Part shown: in pieces, positions 16,597 to 24,766 of the stretch
Position numbering within the stretch: position 1 is the first letter of the stretch
How the letters are laid out: each line of letters begins with the position of its first letter
Translations under genes and position numbers: made by a program
Assembly (NCBI RefSeq): GCF_014055005.1
Contig: NZ_CP059570.1
Location: forward strand, 2,170,001-2,234,000
Direction: 5' to 3'
Length of the DNA: 64,000 nucleotides
DNA from: Neisseria dentiae
Lineage (GTDB): Bacteria > Pseudomonadota > Gammaproteobacteria > Burkholderiales > Neisseriaceae
Notes under the pieces: generated by a model
Database searches by the model: none
Seen by the model: only the letters and a program-made list of their open reading frames with translations
Told to the model about the DNA's origin: nothing

Positions 16597-18069
16597 TTAA
16601 TGCGCGTCTTGACTCAAATCCACCTGTTCCAGCGGAACCTTGCGCGTTTTGTAGCGTAGTTTGTGGTAGAAATAAAAGCCCAAAAACACCGGCAGGCCCA
16701 TATAGGTAATCACCAGTCTGTCCCAATCGAAGCTGCCTTTGAGCACCAGCTCCGTGTCTTGGCCGATAATCACCAACACGCACAAGGCCAGTGCCAGCAG
16801 CGAGCCGAAGGGGAACCATTTGGCGCGGTAAACGAGGGCGTTCAAATCTTTGCCCTGCGCGATATAGGCGCGGCGGAAGCGGTAGTGGCTCACGGCGATG
16901 CCCAGCCAGGCGATAAAACCGGTTAAGCCCGAAGCGGCCAGAATGTATTGATACATTTTGTCGCTCACCAGTTGCAGCGTGAACACCAGCAGCACCACGG
17001 CAGCGGTGGCCAGCAGCGAAACCACCGGCACGCCGGCGGCGTTGGTGCGGGCGAAGGTTTTGTAGGCAAGGCCGTCTTTGCCCATGGCGTAGAGCATACG
17101 GGTGGAGGCATACATGCCCGAATTGCCCGCCGACAGAATCGAGGTGAGGATTACGGCGTTCATCACGGCGGCGGCGAAAGCCAAACCGGCGCGCTCGAAC
17201 ACCAACGTAAACGGCGACTTGGCGATTTCGTTCACATCGGCGCCCAACAGCTGCGGGCTGGTGTAGGGAATCAGCAGGCCGATAACCAGAATGGCGAGAA
17301 TGTAGAAAATCAGAATCCGCCAGAAAACCTGCTTCACGGCTTTGGGAATGCTTTCTTCGGGGTTTTCCGATTCGCCGGCGGTGATGCCGATAAGCTCGGT
17401 GCCCTGAAACGAGAAACCGGCAATCAGAAACACCCCCAACACGGTGAGAAACTGCCCGCCGATGCCGTCGCCCAAAAACGGCGCATCGCCCATCGTCATA
17501 TTGCTCAGGCCGACATATTGGCCGCCGAGTATGCCGAAAATGGTGAGCAGGCCCACGCCGAGAAACACAATCACGGTAATCACTTTAATCAGCGCAAACC
17601 AATATTCCGATTCGCCGTAGGCGCGCACCGACAAGGTGTTGAGCAGGAAAATCATCGCGAAAAACAGCAGGCTCCACGCCCACGGCGCCATAAACCGCAT
17701 CGGCTCCCAATAGGTGATGACCACCGCGGCAATCACCACGTCGGCAGCCACCGTAATCACCCAGTTGAACCAATAGTTCCAGCCCAGCGCAAAGCCCAGC
17801 GACGGATCGACGAAGCGCGAGGCATAGGTGCTGAACGAGCCGGAAGTGGGCAGGTAGGTGGCCATTTCGCCCAGAGAAGTCATTAAAAAATACACCATCA
17901 GGCCGATGGCGGCATAAGCCAAAAGCGCACCGCCCGGCCCCGCCGCGCTGATGGCGGTGCCGCTGGCCATAAACAGGCCGGTGCCGATGGAACCGCCGAT
18001 GGCAATCATGGATAAGTGCCGCGTTTTCAAACGGCGTTTTACCTGCGTGTTGTGTTGTATATCAGACAT
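16597..18069 (-). CDS. lysP: Amino acid permease, LysP-like (APC superfamily)
   Basis: Twelve-helix inner-membrane proton symporter. 490 aa from the ATG at 18069 (MSDIQHNTQVKRRLKTRHLSMIAIGGSIGTGLFMASG). The sequence closely tracks E. coli LysP as I remember it, including GPGGALLAYAAIGLMVYFLMTSLGEMA, GFSFQGTELIGITAGESENPEESIPKAVKQVFWRILIFY and AVMNAVILTSILSAGNSGMYASTRMLYAMGKDG. Lysine is therefore the most likely substrate, but related AAT-family permeases for other amino acids cannot be excluded. Monocistronic, convergent with ptsI. Confidence 0.85.
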   Translation of the reverse strand: MSDIQHNTQVKRRLKTRHLSMIAIGGSIGTGLFMASGTAISAAGPGGALLAYAAIGLMVYFLMTSLGEMATYLPTSGSFSTYASRFVDPSLGFALGWNYWFNWVITVAADVVIAAVVITYWEPMRFMAPWAWSLLFFAMIFLLNTLSVRAYGESEYWFALIKVITVIVFLGVGLLTIFGILGGQYVGLSNMTMGDAPFLGDGIGGQFLTVLGVFLIAGFSFQGTELIGITAGESENPEESIPKAVKQVFWRILIFYILAILVIGLLIPYTSPQLLGADVNEIAKSPFTLVFERAGLAFAAAVMNAVILTSILSAGNSGMYASTRMLYAMGKDGLAYKTFARTNAAGVPVVSLLATAAVVLLVFTLQLVSDKMYQYILAASGLTGFIAWLGIAVSHYRFRRAYIAQGKDLNALVYRAKWFPFGSLLALALCVLVIIGQDTELVLKGSFDWDRLVITYMGLPVFLGFYFYHKLRYKTRKVPLEQVDLSQDAH

Positions 18070-18332
18070 AATCAATATTGGGCGCAAAGCCGCAAGAAGG
18101 GTAGATAAAGCGTGAATGATAACCGAAAAAACGCGCGGCCGTGCAGGTATAGCGGCATAACTTGATACCGGCCGCCGCCGTGCGGCGGAAATCCGATTTT
18201 CGTCGGGCGCTGCCGGCGGTTTGCAAAGGCCGTCTGAAACCGGCGGCAGGTTTTCAGACGTCCTTTCTCTTCCTTAAAAAGTATGAAAATGATAAACTGC
18301 TGATTCCATATTATTTTAAGGCATACACTTTT

Positions 18333-18434
18333 ATGAAAGACGCGGAGCAGAGCAGTTATACCGACGCCCTTCGTGTATGCGCCGTTTCCACAGGCAGGCC
18401 GAGAAACCATCCGGCCTGCCTGTTTGTATTCTAA
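18333..18434 (+). promoter_or_regulatory. Leader with mini-ORF and terminator hairpin before the TerC-family gene
   Basis: A hairpin with 11-bp arms (CAGGCAGGCCG 18391-18401 / CGGCCTGCCTG 18412-18422) followed by TTTGTATT looks like an intrinsic terminator 30 bp before the next gene. An open frame of 33 codons (MKDAEQSSYTDALRVC...) runs from 18333 through the hairpin to a stop at 18434. This could be an attenuator. TerC genes in other bacteria often carry the manganese yybP-ykoY riboswitch, but I do not see its GGGGAGUAG hallmark. A possible -10 (TATTAT) lies at 18309. Confidence 0.4.
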
Positions 18435-18454
18435 AAACAAGGATTTAACCCATT

Positions 18455-20011
18455 ATGGATTTCAGTTGGTTGGCCGAGCCGCAAACGTGGATAGGCTTTG
18501 CAACGCTGTTGATACTCGAAGTGGTGCTCGGCATCGACAACCTCGTGTTTGTGGCGATTCTGGCCAACAAAGTCAAACCCTCGCTGCGCGACAAAGCCCG
18601 CATCACCGGCCTTGCGCTGGCCGTGGCGATGCGCGTGGTGATGCTCGGCTTTATGGCGCACATCATCACGCTCACCAAACCGTTTTTGGAATGGGGCAGC
18701 CTTTCCGTGTCGGGCAAAGACCTCATCATGTTTGCCGGCGGCCTGTTCCTGCTTTACAAAGCCACCACCGAACTGCACGAGCGCCTGGAAGGGCATAACC
18801 AGATTACGATTGCCGACACCCACAAAAAACATTCGCCGTTTTGGGGCGTGGTGGCGCAAATCCTGATATTGGACGCGGTGTTTTCCATCGATTCGGTGAT
18901 TACCGCCGTGGCCATGGTCGACCACATCGTCGTGGCGATGGCCGCCGTGGTGGTGGCGATGACGGTGATGATTCTGGCCAGCAAACCGCTCACCGAATTT
19001 GTCGATAAACACCCCACCGTGGTGATGCTGTGTTTGGGCTTCTTGCTGATGATCGGTTTCAGCCTGATTGCCGAAGCCTTCCACTTCCACATCCCCAAAG
19101 GCTACCTCTATGCTGCTATCGGCTTCTCGATTCTGATTGAAATATTCAACCAGATTTCGCAGAAAAACGTGCGCAAAAACGACTACATCAGCCGCTCGTG
19201 GCGGCAGCGCACGGCTGATAACGTGCTGGGCATGATGGGCATACGCGAAAGCGTGCTGGCAACCGCCGGCGGCAGTCCCGACGACAGCGGCCATTTTGAA
19301 GAAAACGAAAAATCCATGATACGCAGCGTGCTGATGCTGGCCGAACGCCCGATACTCGGCGTGATGATTCCGCGCCGCGACATCGAGCGGCTCGATATTT
19401 CGCAAAGCAAAGAAGAGCAGCACGCCCAACTGCAAAACACCCCCTACAGCCGCCTGCTGGTGGTGGGCAAGGCCGGAGTGGACGAACCGCTGGGCTACAT
19501 CAACAAAAAAGACCTGCTCACCCAATTGCTGGAGCACGGGGAAATGAACGTTCAGGCGGCCTTGCGCCAACCGCTGGTTCTGCCCGACAGCACCAGCGCG
19601 CTCAACGCCATCGAGCTGTTCCGCAAAAGCAGCGCCGACTACGCACTGGTGGTGGACGAATTCGGCGCCGTGCTCGGCATGGTAACCATGAAAGATTTGA
19701 TGGAAACCATTGCCGGCGAATTTCCCGAAGCCTTCGAGCGCGAAGAAGAGCCTATGCTGCAAGCCAACCCCGACGAAAGCCTGACGGTGGACGGCGCGCT
19801 CGAATATGTGGAGCTGGCTCCGCAACTCAATCTGCCGCCGCCTGCGGAAGATGCCGACTACCACACCGTGGCCGGGCTGATTATGGAAGAGCTGCAAAGT
19901 ATTCCCGATGTGGGCGACCATATCGATTTCCACGGCTGGCGGTTTGAAGTAACCGAAAAAGAAGGCCAGCGCATCGAGCGGGTGAACATCACCAAACTGC
20001 CGGAAGAATAA
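18455..20011 (+). CDS. TerC family membrane protein with CBS pair and CorC domain
   Basis: 518 aa. The N-terminal TerC-type membrane domain (about 1-240) has many helices and acidic residues in the membrane (LILEVVLGIDNLVFVAIL; LDAVFSIDSVITAVAMVDHIV). It is followed by a CBS pair (about 300-425, IRSVLMLAERPILGVMIPRRDIERLD...) and a C-terminal CorC/HlyC transporter-associated domain (about 435-515). The architecture matches E. coli YoaE/YegH. A role in metal ion (Mn or Mg/Co) homeostasis is likely from the family; the substrate is not determinable here. Confidence 0.9.
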   Translation: MDFSWLAEPQTWIGFATLLILEVVLGIDNLVFVAILANKVKPSLRDKARITGLALAVAMRVVMLGFMAHIITLTKPFLEWGSLSVSGKDLIMFAGGLFLLYKATTELHERLEGHNQITIADTHKKHSPFWGVVAQILILDAVFSIDSVITAVAMVDHIVVAMAAVVVAMTVMILASKPLTEFVDKHPTVVMLCLGFLLMIGFSLIAEAFHFHIPKGYLYAAIGFSILIEIFNQISQKNVRKNDYISRSWRQRTADNVLGMMGIRESVLATAGGSPDDSGHFEENEKSMIRSVLMLAERPILGVMIPRRDIERLDISQSKEEQHAQLQNTPYSRLLVVGKAGVDEPLGYINKKDLLTQLLEHGEMNVQAALRQPLVLPDSTSALNAIELFRKSSADYALVVDEFGAVLGMVTMKDLMETIAGEFPEAFEREEEPMLQANPDESLTVDGALEYVELAPQLNLPPPAEDADYHTVAGLIMEELQSIPDVGDHIDFHGWRFEVTEKEGQRIERVNITKLPEE

Positions 20012-20035
20012 GCAGAATCGGCTTATCTGCTTCCT

Positions 20036-20160
20036 GTCGTCATACTCGGGCTTGCCCCGATCATCTGGTTGTTTTAGAAGAAAAGAGATACTCGAGTCAA
20101 GCCCGAGTATGACGAAATATAAATAAATTCAGGACTAAAACGGCTTTTTTACAAAAGGCT
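20036..20160. repeat. CTCGGG-core mosaic element, left end truncated
   Basis: Facing palindromes near 20046 and 20095 and the characteristic right part (ATAAATTCAGGACTAAAACGGC), ending in a mutated TTTTACAAAAGGCTC. The left GAGACCTTTGC end is missing. Confidence 0.7.
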
Positions 20161-20204
20161 CAGGCCGTCTGAAAACCTATGCAGCATGGTTTTCAGACGG
20201 CCTG
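20161..20204. terminator. DUS-pair terminator
   Basis: CAGGCCGTCTGAAAACC and its complement flank a 10-base loop. It lies between the TerC-family gene and the convergent catalase gene and may serve both. Confidence 0.7.
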
Positions 20205-20283
20205 TTTCAGATGGAACGGCCACCTTAACGTTTGCGGTAACGCTTAACGGTTTCGGCCAATAATTCGCCGATTTCAAGCCACA

Positions 20284-21792
20284 TTACAGCAGCCCCGGCT
20301 GGCCCAGCGCAGGGTCGCTCGCGCGGGCGGCTTCGGCATCGGCCACGGTTAAGCCCAAGGCTTTGGCCACGCCTTCGCCGTAGGCCGGGTCGCATTTCAC
20401 GCAGTTGCGGATATGGCGGTATTTGATGAAGTCCGGCGCATCGCCCATGGCGGCGGCGGTGTTGTCGAACAGGGCTTGTTGCTGTTCGGCGTTCATCAGC
20501 TTAAACAGCGCGCGCGGCTGGCTGAAATAATCATCATCGTCTTCGCGGAAGTTCCAATGGGCGGCATCGCCGTTGATTTTCAGCGGCGGCTCGGCGTATT
20601 GCGGCTGCTCCTGCCATTGGCCGAAACTGTTGGGTTCGTAGTGCAGGGTGCTGCCGTAGTTGCCGTCGACGCGGCCGTAACCGTCGCGGGCGTTGCTGTG
20701 CACGGGGCAGCGCGGTGCGTTGACCGGAATCTGGTTGCGGTTCACACCCAGGCGGTAGCGTTGCGCGTCGGCATAGTTAAACAGGCGCGCTTGCAGCATT
20801 TTGTCGGGCGACACGCCGATGCCGGGCACGAGGTTGCTCGGTGCGAAAGCGGATTGCTCCACGTCGGCAAAGAAGTTTTCGGGGTTTTTGTTCAGCTCGA
20901 ACTCGCCCACTTCAATCAGCGGATAATCGCCTTTCGGCCACACTTTGGTGAGGTCGAACGGATGATAAGGCACTTTTTCGGCATCTGCTTCGGGCATGAT
21001 TTGCACATACATTTTCCATTTCGGGAAATCGCCGCGCTCGATGGCTTCATACAAATCTTTCTGGTGGCTTTCGCGGTCTTTGCCGATTACCGCTTCGGCT
21101 TCGGCGTTGCTCAGGTTTTCAATGCCTTGCTGGGTGCGGAAGTGGAATTTCACCCAGAAGCGCTCGCCGTCTTTGTTCCAAAAGCTGTAAGTGTGCGAAC
21201 CGAAGCCGTGCATGTGGCGGTAGGATTTCGGAATGCCGCGGTCGCTCATCACGATGGTTACTTGGTGGAAGGCTTCGGGCAGCAGCGTCCAGAAATCCCA
21301 GTTGTTGGTGGCGCTGCGCATATTGGTGCGCGGATCGCGTTTCACCGCTTTGTTCAAATCGGGGAACTTGCGCGGGTCGCGCAGGAAGAACACGGGCGTG
21401 TTGTTGCCCACCATATCCCAGTTGCCTTCGTCGGTGTAGAATTTCAGCGCAAAGCCGCGGATGTCGCGCTCGGCATCGGCCGCGCCGCGCTCGCCGGCCA
21501 CGGTGGTGAAGCGGGCAAACATTTCGGTTTTCTTACCCACTTGGCTGAAGATGGACGCGCGGGTGTATTTTGTGATGTCGTTGGTGACGGTAAACGTGCC
21601 GAACGCGCCGGATCCTTTGGCGTGCATACGGCGCTCGGGGATCACTTCGCGGGCGAAGTCGGCCAGTTTTTCGTTCAGCCACAAATCCTGCGCCAGCAGG
21701 GGGCCGCGCGGGCCGGCTGTGAGGCTGTTCTGGTTGTCGGCAACGGGCGCGCCGTTGCTCATGGTGAGGTGGGTTACCGGGCATTTGCTCAT
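20284..21792 (-). CDS. katA: Catalase (monofunctional heme catalase)
   Basis: Decomposes hydrogen peroxide in the cytoplasm. 502 aa from the ATG at 21792, preceded by AAAAGGAG. Catalytic His57 in VIPERRMHAKGSGAFG, the distal Asn region NNTPVFFLRDPRKFPD, and the proximal heme ligand Tyr in ARLFNYADAQRYRLGVN around residue 340. The size suits the small-subunit clade 3 catalases typical of Neisseria KatA. Upstream on the minus strand TATAGT at 21911-21916 may be the -10. I could not confirm an OxyR site in the A/T-rich 21940-22050 region. Confidence 0.96.
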   Translation of the reverse strand: MSKCPVTHLTMSNGAPVADNQNSLTAGPRGPLLAQDLWLNEKLADFAREVIPERRMHAKGSGAFGTFTVTNDITKYTRASIFSQVGKKTEMFARFTTVAGERGAADAERDIRGFALKFYTDEGNWDMVGNNTPVFFLRDPRKFPDLNKAVKRDPRTNMRSATNNWDFWTLLPEAFHQVTIVMSDRGIPKSYRHMHGFGSHTYSFWNKDGERFWVKFHFRTQQGIENLSNAEAEAVIGKDRESHQKDLYEAIERGDFPKWKMYVQIMPEADAEKVPYHPFDLTKVWPKGDYPLIEVGEFELNKNPENFFADVEQSAFAPSNLVPGIGVSPDKMLQARLFNYADAQRYRLGVNRNQIPVNAPRCPVHSNARDGYGRVDGNYGSTLHYEPNSFGQWQEQPQYAEPPLKINGDAAHWNFREDDDDYFSQPRALFKLMNAEQQQALFDNTAAAMGDAPDFIKYRHIRNCVKCDPAYGEGVAKALGLTVADAEAARASDPALGQPGLL

Positions 21793-22052
21793 GGTTGTGC
21801 TCCTTTTAGTTGGTGGTGGTTTGTTGAAACGCTTATAACGGCGCGGGTCTTGAGTGTGTATTTGGGTGTAGGCGGACTTGTTTGCCACCTTTTTGTGCTG
21901 CGGTGTTTGCACTATACGCCAACTCCGCAACCGGTAAAACTATGATTGCGATTAATTTTAGATATTTTTAATTAATAATTGATTATTAATAGGCAATGTT
22001 AAACTAACGGCGGCAAAGTCTGTTTTCGCGTAAAATACGACCTTCATTTGTC

Positions 22053-22155
22053 TATAGTGAATCCACTTGCTTCGGCACAAGGCAGCAAGCTGAAGACAGT
22101 ACAAATAGTACGGCAAGGCACAGCAACGCCGTAACGGAGTAAGTGGGTTACTATA
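22053..22155. repeat. Correia repeat enclosed element, short form
   Basis: 103 bp with TATAGTGAATCCACTT / AAGTGGGTTACTATA ends. The internal segments (GACAGTACAAATAGTACGG, and GCAACGCCGTAACGGAG) match the Correia core on its reverse strand, with the central roughly 50 bp of the full element deleted. It ends 25 bp upstream of the S4-domain gene, so it could influence its expression; Correia elements are known to bring promoters and IHF sites. Confidence 0.85.
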
Positions 22156-22180
22156 TTGCCCGTAAAGAAACAGAAATATC

Positions 22181-22417
22181 ATGCACGCAACCGTATATTT
22201 GGAAGATAAAGAATACATCGCCTTATGCGACCTGCTCAAACTGGCCGGCTTAACCGGCAGCGGCGGCCAGGCCAAAGCGGCGATTGCCGGCGGGCTGGTG
22301 TTGCGTAACGGCGAAACCGAAACCCGCAAAACCGCCAAAATACGCGGCGGCGAAATAATTGAGTTTAACGGCGCGGTGCTGGAAATCGAAAACGGTTATG
22401 ACCCCGAAGAAACTTAA
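22181..22417 (+). CDS. S4-domain RNA-binding protein (YbcJ-like)
   Basis: 78-aa protein made almost entirely of one S4 RNA-binding domain: DLLKLAGLTGSGGQAKAAIAGGLVLRNGETETRKTAKIRGGEIIEFNG shows the typical helix-turn followed by the VxVNG-like strand. Function in the family is poorly defined; ribosome association has been proposed. The start codon lies just downstream of the Correia element. Its 3' end overlaps the next gene by 20 bp. Confidence 0.85.
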   Translation: MHATVYLEDKEYIALCDLLKLAGLTGSGGQAKAAIAGGLVLRNGETETRKTAKIRGGEIIEFNGAVLEIENGYDPEET

Positions 22418-22610
22418 ATCCGAAGATCTGCTCCCCGAACCCGTGCGCCCCGAAGCGTGGGAATGCTGCGGCAGCGATTGCGGAGATGCGTGTATCCAAA
22501 CGATTTATTGGAACGAAAAAGCCGCCTACGATGCGCAGCAGAAACAGTGGCAGGCGCAGCTTGCCGAAGAAGCCGCCGCACAAACGGGCGGCACGGATAA
22601 GGCCGTCTGA
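22398..22610 (+). CDS. Oxidoreductase-like domain protein (small, cysteine-rich)
   Basis: 70 aa: MTPKKLKSEDLLPEPVRPEAWECCGSDCGDACIQTIYWNEKAAYD. The CCGSDCGDAC cluster with surrounding PEPxRPxxWxCC and the Tyr-Trp-Glu segment matches the short oxidoreductase-like (Pfam Oxidored-like) family. Function unknown, and metal binding is plausible. The start is chosen because the conserved block begins soon after it; the gene overlaps the end of the S4-domain gene. Its stop codon is the TGA in a DUS, ending the protein in KAV. Confidence 0.8.
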   Translation: MTPKKLKSEDLLPEPVRPEAWECCGSDCGDACIQTIYWNEKAAYDAQQKQWQAQLAEEAAAQTGGTDKAV

Positions 22611-22616
22611 AAGGCG

Positions 22617-23456
22617 ATGATGATAGACCTGCACTGCCATTCCAATATTTCAGACGGCTTGTTAAGCCCCGCCGAAGTGGTGCGGCTGGCGCACGCCAAC
22701 GGCTGCACCCTGATCGCGCTCACCGACCACGACCATACCGGCGGGCTGGCCGAAGCACGCGCCGAAGCGCAAAAATGCGGCATCCGCCTGATTAACGGCG
22801 TGGAAATTTCCGTTACCTGGCGCAAGCGCACCGTGCATATCGTCGGGCTGGATTTCGACGACGGCAACGAAGATTTGCAAAAGCTGCTGGCCGGTGTGCG
22901 CAAAGGCCGTCTGAAACGGCTGGAAGCGATTGCCGCCAAGCTCGAAAAGAGGGGTATTTCAGGCGCATACGAAGGCGCGCTCGCCCTGGCCGCCAACCCC
23001 GAAATGGTGTCGCGCACCCATGTGGCCGAGTTTCTGATTAACGCAGGCCATGTGCGCAACAAACAACAGGCGTTCACCAAATATCTGGGCGACGGCAAAC
23101 CGGCTTCCGTGCCGCACGAATGGGCGGGCTTGGCCGAAGCCGTGGCCGCCGTCAACGGCGCGGGCGGTTTGGCCGTTATCGCCCACCCCATGCGTTACGG
23201 CTTTTCCGCCACCGCCAAGCGCAACCTGTTTGAAGAATTCAAAGCGGCGGGCGGCGCGGCCATCGAAGTGCACAGCGGCAACAGCGATAAAAACGACCGC
23301 TTAAACTATGCCCTGTTGGCCGAACGCTACGGCCTTCTGGCCAGCGCCGGCAGCGATTTCCACCGGCAGGGCGATTACAGCGGCGGCATTTTGGGCGCCT
23401 GCCCCGAACTGCCCGGCAACTGCAAACCCGTGTGGGATTTTTTTCAGACGGCCTGA
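22617..23456 (+). CDS. rnm: PHP-domain phosphoesterase / 5'-3' exoribonuclease (YciV, RNase AM)
   Basis: 279 aa. The PHP metal-binding motifs are MIDLHCHSNISDG (His6, His8), LTDHDHTGG, NGVEIS, IAHPMRY and SAGSDFHRQG. In E. coli this enzyme (YciV/Rnm) matures rRNA 5' ends and hydrolyses nucleoside bisphosphates. In E. coli rnm is immediately followed by yciO; here yciO lies 610 bp downstream, separated by a toxin-like gene. The stop codon lies in a reverse-oriented DUS, so the protein ends FFQTA. Confidence 0.92.
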   Translation: MMIDLHCHSNISDGLLSPAEVVRLAHANGCTLIALTDHDHTGGLAEARAEAQKCGIRLINGVEISVTWRKRTVHIVGLDFDDGNEDLQKLLAGVRKGRLKRLEAIAAKLEKRGISGAYEGALALAANPEMVSRTHVAEFLINAGHVRNKQQAFTKYLGDGKPASVPHEWAGLAEAVAAVNGAGGLAVIAHPMRYGFSATAKRNLFEEFKAAGGAAIEVHSGNSDKNDRLNYALLAERYGLLASAGSDFHRQGDYSGGILGACPELPGNCKPVWDFFQTA

Positions 23457-23495
23457 TTATTATCTGATTGATTTATAAATATATCTTGAGTTATT

Positions 23496-23511
23496 ATAAC
23501 GATATCGTTAT
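23496..23511. promoter_or_regulatory. 16-bp perfect palindrome upstream of the PemK-like gene
   Basis: ATAACGATATCGTTAT, 18 bp upstream of the toxin-like gene start in an A/T-rich region that also contains TATATT-like sequence. The position and symmetry suit an operator or autoregulator site. Its binding protein is unknown. Confidence 0.5.
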
Positions 23512-23529
23512 TCCAATATATTTTAAAGA

Positions 23530-23910
23530 ATGGCCTTAAAATTTCAGCCGCAAGAACGTTGCGTGGTTATATGCGACTTTCGGGGTTATGAAGTACCTGA
23601 AATGATTAAAAAACGACCGGTAGTCGTTATTGCAAAACATAAACATAACAGTCAATTGGTTAGTATTGTGCCCTTGAGTTCCACAGAACCGTCTATATAT
23701 GATAATTACCATCACAAAATGAGTAATAATCCGCTGCCTGATAAGCAACATATTGAGTGCTGGGCAAAATGTGACATGGTGGCAACGGTTAGTTTAAACA
23801 GATTGGATCGCTATAAACCCGCCAACGGTCAGCGTTGCGTGCCACAAATAAGCTATGAGGATTTTCAGGCGATTAAATCAGCGGTTGCCAATGCACTCAA
23901 GCTATACTAA
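23530..23910 (+). CDS. PemK/MazF-family toxin-like protein
   Basis: 126 aa. The core MIKKRPVVVIAKHKHNSQLVSIVPLSSTEP fits the PemK/MazF fold (RPVVVI on one strand, then the VPLSS segment), and CWAKCDMVATVSLNRLDRY fits the later conserved strand. Family members are mRNA interferases. Clearly richer in A+T than the neighbouring housekeeping genes, suggesting recent acquisition. It sits alone between rnm and yciO, which are adjacent in E. coli. No antitoxin-like ORF is visible upstream or downstream, which is unusual for a type II toxin. A palindrome precedes it and three hairpins follow it. Confidence 0.8.
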   Translation: MALKFQPQERCVVICDFRGYEVPEMIKKRPVVVIAKHKHNSQLVSIVPLSSTEPSIYDNYHHKMSNNPLPDKQHIECWAKCDMVATVSLNRLDRYKPANGQRCVPQISYEDFQAIKSAVANALKLY

Positions 23911-23924
23911 ACTTCAAGTGTTCC

Positions 23925-24050
23925 CTTTAAGGGGCTTGTGAGACTGTTCTGAAAAACGAACAGCCGTAGGTAGGCATCAAGCGATGACAAGCTGCCTACC
24001 TGCGTGATTGGGGCATCGGGTAAAACCGATGCCCTTTGTTTTCATGAAAT
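23925..24050 (+). ncRNA. Three-hairpin structured segment downstream of the PemK-like gene
   Basis: In order: CTGTTC-N8-GAACAG (about 23946-23965); a longer stem GTAGGTAGGCA / TGCCTACCTGC with a 16-base loop (about 23967-24004); and GGGGCATCGG-N6-CCGATGCCC followed by TTTGTTTTC (about 24012-24045), a good intrinsic terminator. The density of stems between the toxin stop and the next start suggests a structured RNA, either the toxin mRNA 3' end or an independent RNA. I recall that a conserved RNA motif near pemK genes has been described, but I cannot tell whether this is it. Confidence 0.45.
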
Positions 24051-24065
24051 ACGAAGGAACACAGC

Positions 24066-24686
24066 ATGGCACAATTTTTCGCCATCCACCCCGACAACCC
24101 GCAAGAACGCCTGATCAAACAGGCGGCGGAAATCATCAAACAAGGCGGCATCGTGGTTTACCCCACCGATTCCTGCTACGCGCTCGGCTGCCACTTGGGC
24201 GACAAAGAAGCGATGGAGCGCATTTTACGCATCCGCCAAATCGACCAGAAACACCACCTCACGCTGATGTGCGCCGATTTGAGCGAGCTTGGCACTTACG
24301 CCAAAGTCGACAACAGCCAGTTCCGCCAGCTCAAGGCCGCCACCCCGGGCAGCTACACCTTTATTTTGCAGGCCACCAAAGAAGTGCCCAACCGCACCCT
24401 GCACCCCAAACGCAAAACCATCGGCCTGCGCGTGCCCGACAACAAAATCGCACTCGCCCTGTTGGCGGAACTGGGCGAGCCGCTGTTGAGCTGCACCCTG
24501 ATGCTGCCCGAAGACAGCGAACCCTTAACCGACCCCTACGAAATCCGCGACCGCTTGGAGCACAGCGTCGATTTGGTGATTGACGGCGGCTGGTGCGGCA
24601 CCGAGCCGACCACCGTTATTGATATGACCGACGGCGTGGAACTTGTGCGCGAAGGCAGGGGCGATAAAAGCCTGTTCGGGTTGTAA
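24066..24686 (+). CDS. yciO: YciO-type Sua5/YrdC family protein
   Basis: 206 aa, single YrdC domain. The N-terminus MAQFFAIHPDNPQERLIKQAAEIIKQGGIVVYPTDSCYALGC and the block KEVPNRTLHPKRKTIGLRVPDN are close to E. coli YciO. Relatives (TsaC/Sua5) make threonylcarbamoyl-AMP for t6A tRNA modification; YciO itself is reported to have weak or different activity. Followed at 80 bp by an M50 protease gene; a DUS pair (24687-24741) lies between. Confidence 0.93.
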   Translation: MAQFFAIHPDNPQERLIKQAAEIIKQGGIVVYPTDSCYALGCHLGDKEAMERILRIRQIDQKHHLTLMCADLSELGTYAKVDNSQFRQLKAATPGSYTFILQATKEVPNRTLHPKRKTIGLRVPDNKIALALLAELGEPLLSCTLMLPEDSEPLTDPYEIRDRLEHSVDLVIDGGWCGTEPTTVIDMTDGVELVREGRGDKSLFGL

Positions 24687-24766
24687 GGCCGTCTGAAAAC
24701 CTGCAACGGTTTTACGGCTCGGCCGGTTTCAGACGGCCGGGATTAATTTAATTCAAAAGGAAAACC

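Noticed and set aside
18070..18330. Lysine riboswitch upstream of the lysP-like gene
   Set aside because: The region is too short and contains DUS and GC-rich palindromes, not the multi-helix lysine aptamer core.
18300..18434. yybP-ykoY manganese riboswitch upstream of the TerC-family gene
   Set aside because: The conserved GGGGAGUAG and paired elements are not found. Only a terminator-like hairpin can be supported.
20413..21945. 510-codon open frame on the plus strand
   Set aside because: Antisense to katA and without any recognisable domain. The catalase frame has complete catalytic motifs.
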